From Micrococcales bacterium (lineage in GTDB: Bacteria > Actinomycetota > Actinomycetes > Actinomycetales > Dermatophilaceae): 8,742 nt of DNA. The notes under the pieces were generated by a model. That model was not told the DNA's origin and did not search any database. It saw nothing but the letters and a program-made list of their open reading frames with translations. This document shows, piece by piece, positions 6,154 to 8,742 of the stretch (position 1 is the first letter of the stretch; every line of letters starts with the position of its first letter). Made by a program: the position numbers and the translations under genes. Location of the stretch: NCBI GenBank assembly GCA_030537915.1, contig JAUNUZ010000077.1, positions 1 through 8,742 of the forward strand, read 5' to 3'.

Positions 6154-7133
6154 TCCACCAGGCTCGCGATCGTCACGATCCGCTCCATGTTCCCCGGGGA
6201 CACCCCCAGGGAGCGCAGCTGCTTCATCGCGTTCGTCACCATCTGGCGCAGCTGCACGGTGGCGGTCGTGCCTGGGTCGAAGGCGTAGGTCGCGGGGAAG
6301 AGGTACCCCTCGATCGCGCCCTTGGCCGAAGCCGGCAGCCCGACGAGCGATGGATCCTTGCGGATCGCGGCCTCGGCCTTGGTGTATTCCGCCAGAGGCA
6401 CGCCGGTCGCCTTCGAGAGCTGGTCGAACACCTCGCTCTTCCACAGTCCCTCGCGCAGGGTCACGCGGGTCTCGTCCCGGGCCCCCGAGCGCAACAACGA
6501 CAGGGCCTGCGCCGCCGACATCTTGTTGCGCATCCGGTAGTGGCCGGGCTGGATCTCATCGCCTGGTTTGTCGTCCAACGCCCTTGCGAACGCATCGGCC
6601 GTCAGGACGACACCCGCGTTGGCCAGCTTCGACCCGATCTCCAGACCGGTGTCCCCGGGCTCGACGACGACGGTCACCGCGCCGCTGCCGGGGCCCTCGA
6701 AGTCTTTTGCCGCCGTGAAATGCTGGTAGACAGGCTTGATTGCGGCCCAACCGACTCCGACGCCGCCGGCGAGAATGCCGAGGGCGAGGGCGTAGACCAG
6801 CAGCCGCCGCCACAGCGGCCGGTGGGCGCGGCGATGCGAGTCCTGGAGCAGCCCGGCCGGATGCGCCTCGTCGTAGGCGTATCCGTCCTGGTCCAGTGCC
6901 GGATCGAACTCGTGCTCATCGTGGTAGCCGTGTTCCGTCAGAACATCGGCGCGGGCGCCCCGCCAGTCGCGCGATTCGCGACCGTGGGCGTCACCGCTGC
7001 GGACGATGTCCGGCTCGTCCCAGGCCTGCGCGTCGTCGGCGTTCCAGTCGTCGCCGGCACCGGCTGTGCCCTCGGGCATTGGGTCGGTTGAGCGGGGCTC
7101 CTCGTCGTGCCCGGGGGGGCGGTCACTGCTCAT
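6129..7133 (-). CDS. mltG: Endolytic murein transglycosylase MltG (YceG-like), N-terminal part, truncated by frame loss
   Basis: MltG is an inner-membrane lytic transglycosylase that cleaves nascent peptidoglycan strands. This frame gives 334 residues. Residues 1-108 are a hydrophilic, strongly acidic cytosolic region: in the first 100 there are 27 Asp/Glu, 7 Arg and no Lys. One membrane helix follows (about 110-132), then a LysM-like subdomain (150-220, VVEPGDTGLEIGSKL) and the start of the catalytic domain with IEGYLFPATY (274-283). ASLVE (323-327) carries the conserved Glu of the active-site motif. After E327 the frame reads seven unrelated residues to a TGA, while the proper continuation lies in the next frame. 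Relative to E. coli MltG as I recall it, about 14 residues of conserved sequence are absent at the junction, so an internal deletion of length 3n+1 fits better than a single-base indel. The ATG at 7133 overlaps the ruvX stop (ATGA). The piece alone is unlikely to be active. Confidence 0.88.
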   Translation of the reverse strand: MSSDRPPGHDEEPRSTDPMPEGTAGAGDDWNADDAQAWDEPDIVRSGDAHGRESRDWRGARADVLTEHGYHDEHEFDPALDQDGYAYDEAHPAGLLQDSHRRAHRPLWRRLLVYALALGILAGGVGVGWAAIKPVYQHFTAAKDFEGPGSGAVTVVVEPGDTGLEIGSKLANAGVVLTADAFARALDDKPGDEIQPGHYRMRNKMSAAQALSLLRSGARDETRVTLREGLWKSEVFDQLSKATGVPLAEYTKAEAAIRKDPSLVGLPASAKGAIEGYLFPATYAFDPGTTATVQLRQMVTNAMKQLRSLGVSPGNMERIVTIASLVESSTTGSP

Positions 7134-7648
7134 CCAAGCGCTCCTTTGCGGTGGCGGGGTTTGCGGACGCCAACCGCCTCGCCCGGGGCACTGCCCAAGG
7201 CTCGCTCCAGTTCGAGTGCAGTCTGCAGGATCGTCACGGCGGCCACTTGGTCGACGACCTCGCGGTGGCGGCGGCCCGGGCGGCCACTCGCGCGCAGCGC
7301 TCGGTGCGCTTCGACAGTACTCAACCGTTCGTCGACGAGCCGGACCGGCACGGGTCTGATGCGTTGTGCCAGTTCGCAGGCGAAGTCGCGAGCCGCCGCG
7401 GCGGCCGCTCCCTCAACCCCGGACAGGCCCCTGGGCAGCCCCACGACGACCTCCAGAACCTCTCGCTCACGCGCCAGGTCCACCAGCGCTGCTAGGGCGT
7501 AGCCGGTGCCACTCGCCGCACCGTCGAGCCGCTCGGCTCGTGCCGGCAGGGTTGCGTGCGGCGTGGCGAGGATTCCGGCTGGGTCGCTCAGGGCAATCCC
7601 GAGGCGGACGGCGCCGACGTCGACGCCGATCCGCACTCCCGGCCGCAT
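7130..7648 (-). CDS. ruvX: Putative pre-16S rRNA nuclease / Holliday junction resolvase-like protein (YqgF family)
   Basis: A 172-residue RNase H-like nuclease of the YqgF family, linked in E. coli to maturation of the 16S rRNA 5' end. Motifs are GVDVGAVRLGIALSDPAG (8-25, first catalytic Asp at 10), VVVGLPRGLSG (67-77), LVDERLST (104-111, catalytic Glu in DER), and VVDQVAAVTILQ (131-142, last catalytic Asp at 133). The frame stays open for 74 codons upstream inside alaS, but family similarity begins with MRPGVRIGVD at the ATG 7648, which follows the alaS stop by 4 nt. I chose that start; a weak AGGT lies just before it. The Arg/Lys-rich C-terminal tail of about 20 residues is not conserved. 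The stop overlaps the mltG start as ATGA. Confidence 0.95.
   Translation of the reverse strand: MRPGVRIGVDVGAVRLGIALSDPAGILATPHATLPARAERLDGAASGTGYALAALVDLAREREVLEVVVGLPRGLSGVEGAAAAAARDFACELAQRIRPVPVRLVDERLSTVEAHRALRASGRPGRRHREVVDQVAAVTILQTALELERALGSAPGEAVGVRKPRHRKGALG
7141..7147 (-). promoter_or_regulatory. Ribosome binding site of mltG
   Basis: AAAGGAG on the minus strand within the 3' end of ruvX, 7 nt before the ATG at 7133. Together with the ATGA overlap it fixes the mltG start and so confirms the long acidic N-terminal region. Confidence 0.7.
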
Positions 7649-7652
7649 CGAC

Positions 7653-8742
7653 CTACCGGCCTGGGGTCGGCGAGCCTGCGCCGACCCTCGACGCGACAGC
7701 ATCCTGCACCGCCGTGAGCGCGGCCGGGATGCGAGCCGCATCGATGCCGCCGCCCTGGGCCAGGTCGGGTTTGCCGCCGCCGCCCCCACCGAGGGCGGTC
7801 GCGGCCGCCTTGACGAGGTCACCGGCACGGATGCCGAGGTCACGGGCCGGCCCGTTGGTTGCCACGACAATGACCGGTCGGTCCTTGGCCACCGCGCTCA
7901 GCGCGACGACCGACGCGCACGCGTCGCCGAGCCGGTTGCGTAGGTCCAGGGCCAGCGTGCGCAGGTCATCCCCGGACACGTCGACACCGGCATGATGGGC
8001 TACCAGGCGCACCCCGGCGATGTCACGCGCCCCGTCGGCCAGGCTCGCCGCCTGCGCGAGCACGGCCTGCGCGCGGATCGACGCGATCTGCCGCTCGGCG
8101 TCACGCAGCCGGCCGACGATCGACTCGACGCGAGCGGCGAGCTCGTCCGGGCGCGCCTTGAGGACGTCCGCGAGCTGGGAGACGATCAGGCTCTCCTTGG
8201 TGAGGTGGCTGTAGGCATCGAGCCCGACGAGGGCCTCGACACGCCGCACGCCCGAGCCGATCGAGGACTCCCCGAGCAACTTGACGATGCCGAGCTGGCC
8301 GGCGCGCTGCGCGTGGGTTCCGCCGCACAGTTCGCGTGACCAGTCCCCGATCGAGACGACGCGGACCGCGTCCCCGTACTTCTCTCCGAACATCGCCAGC
8401 GCCCCGGACTCCAGCGCCGACTTCTTGTCCATCACCTCGGCGCCGACCGGAAGGTCGTCGAGCAGCACCTGGTTGATGTGCTCCTCGATCTGCGCGAACA
8501 CGCTCGCAGGCACGGGCTTGCTCCAGCTGAAGTCGAAGCGCAGACGACCCGGGGAGTTCTCCGATCCCGCCTGGGTCGCGGTGTCGGACAGGGCGTCGCG
8601 CAGCGCCTGGTGCAGCACGTGCGTGGCGGTGTGCGAGCGCGACACCGAGCGGCGGCGCGCCACGTCGATGGTGGCCCGAGCGGTGTCACCGAGGCCGAGC
8701 TCACCAGAGACGACCCGACCCTTGTGCACGATGAGCCCCGTG
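7653..8742 (-). CDS. alaS: Alanyl-tRNA synthetase, C-terminal part (cut by right window edge)
   Basis: The frame is open from the right edge and supplies the last 362 or so residues of an enzyme usually near 880-890 residues long. The catalytic and tRNA-recognition domains lie outside the window. Present is the editing domain that hydrolyses mischarged Ser/Gly-tRNA(Ala): its zinc motif HTATH maps to about 8633-8619, and ELCGGTH (about 8330-8313) provides the conserved Cys and His. GSGVRRVEALVG follows. A helical linker leads to the C-Ala/DHHA1 domain with the glycine-rich GGGGGGKPDLAQGGG (about 7790-7746). The stop TAG at 7655-7653 precedes ruvX by 4 nt. The zinc ligands visible here are intact. 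The ATG/GTG codons inside this part are internal, not starts. Confidence 0.97.
   Translation of the reverse strand, partial: TGLIVHKGRVVSGELGLGDTARATIDVARRRSVSRSHTATHVLHQALRDALSDTATQAGSENSPGRLRFDFSWSKPVPASVFAQIEEHINQVLLDDLPVGAEVMDKKSALESGALAMFGEKYGDAVRVVSIGDWSRELCGGTHAQRAGQLGIVKLLGESSIGSGVRRVEALVGLDAYSHLTKESLIVSQLADVLKARPDELAARVESIVGRLRDAERQIASIRAQAVLAQAASLADGARDIAGVRLVAHHAGVDVSGDDLRTLALDLRNRLGDACASVVALSAVAKDRPVIVVATNGPARDLGIRAGDLVKAAATALGGGGGGKPDLAQGGGIDAARIPAALTAVQDAVASRVGAGSPTPGR

Noticed and set aside
6129..6160. Programmed ribosomal frameshift in mltG
   Set aside because: No slippery heptamer or downstream stem is visible at the junction, and shifting frame would still leave the conserved segment missing.
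7649..7870. Upstream extension of the ruvX frame by 74 codons
   Set aside because: It overlaps the 3' end of alaS, is Arg/Ser/Pro-rich and precedes the family-conserved start at 7648.

Overview
The window is high-GC DNA with the codon usage and gene order of an Actinomycetota (actinobacterial) chromosome. I cannot assign a genus. Every gene I can support lies on the minus strand, so the biological reading direction is right to left. There is no tRNA, rRNA, CRISPR array, transposase or phage gene, and nothing that looks like a defence or mobile system.

In transcription order the window holds: the C-terminal 40% of alanyl-tRNA synthetase (alaS, running in from the right edge); ruvX (YqgF family, pre-16S rRNA processing nuclease); mltG (endolytic murein transglycosylase), which is broken; then four shikimate-pathway genes, aroE, aroC, aroK and aroB. 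This alaS-ruvX-mltG-aroE-aroC-aroK-aroB order is a known core arrangement in actinobacteria. The junctions are tight: a 4-nt gap (alaS/ruvX), a 4-nt ATGA overlap (ruvX/mltG), a short overlap (mltG/aroE), a 44-nt gap (aroE/aroC), a 7-nt overlap (aroC/aroK) and a 4-nt ATGA overlap (aroK/aroB). That pattern fits one polycistronic, translationally coupled operon. AroB makes 3-dehydroquinate, AroE makes shikimate, AroK phosphorylates it and AroC makes chorismate. The dehydratase (aroD/aroQ), aroA and DAHP synthase are not in the window.

After aroB comes a 313-nt stretch without a confident gene (1717-2029). It contains weak hairpins that could end the aro transcript and a possible short leader ORF. 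It is followed by a two-gene ABC-2 type exporter, an ATPase and a membrane permease joined by an ATGA overlap. The permease runs off the left edge.

The most notable observation is in mltG. The reading frame is lost at about position 6153, just after the conserved active-site Glu motif. The C-terminal part of the catalytic domain continues intact in the next frame, and a conserved stretch of roughly 14 residues is missing. This looks like a small internal deletion of length 3n+1, either a real recent mutation or an assembly error. The premature stop overlaps an in-frame GTG of the downstream fragment (GTGA), so the second piece could in principle be translated by re-initiation. Apart from this locus the window is an ordinary housekeeping region.
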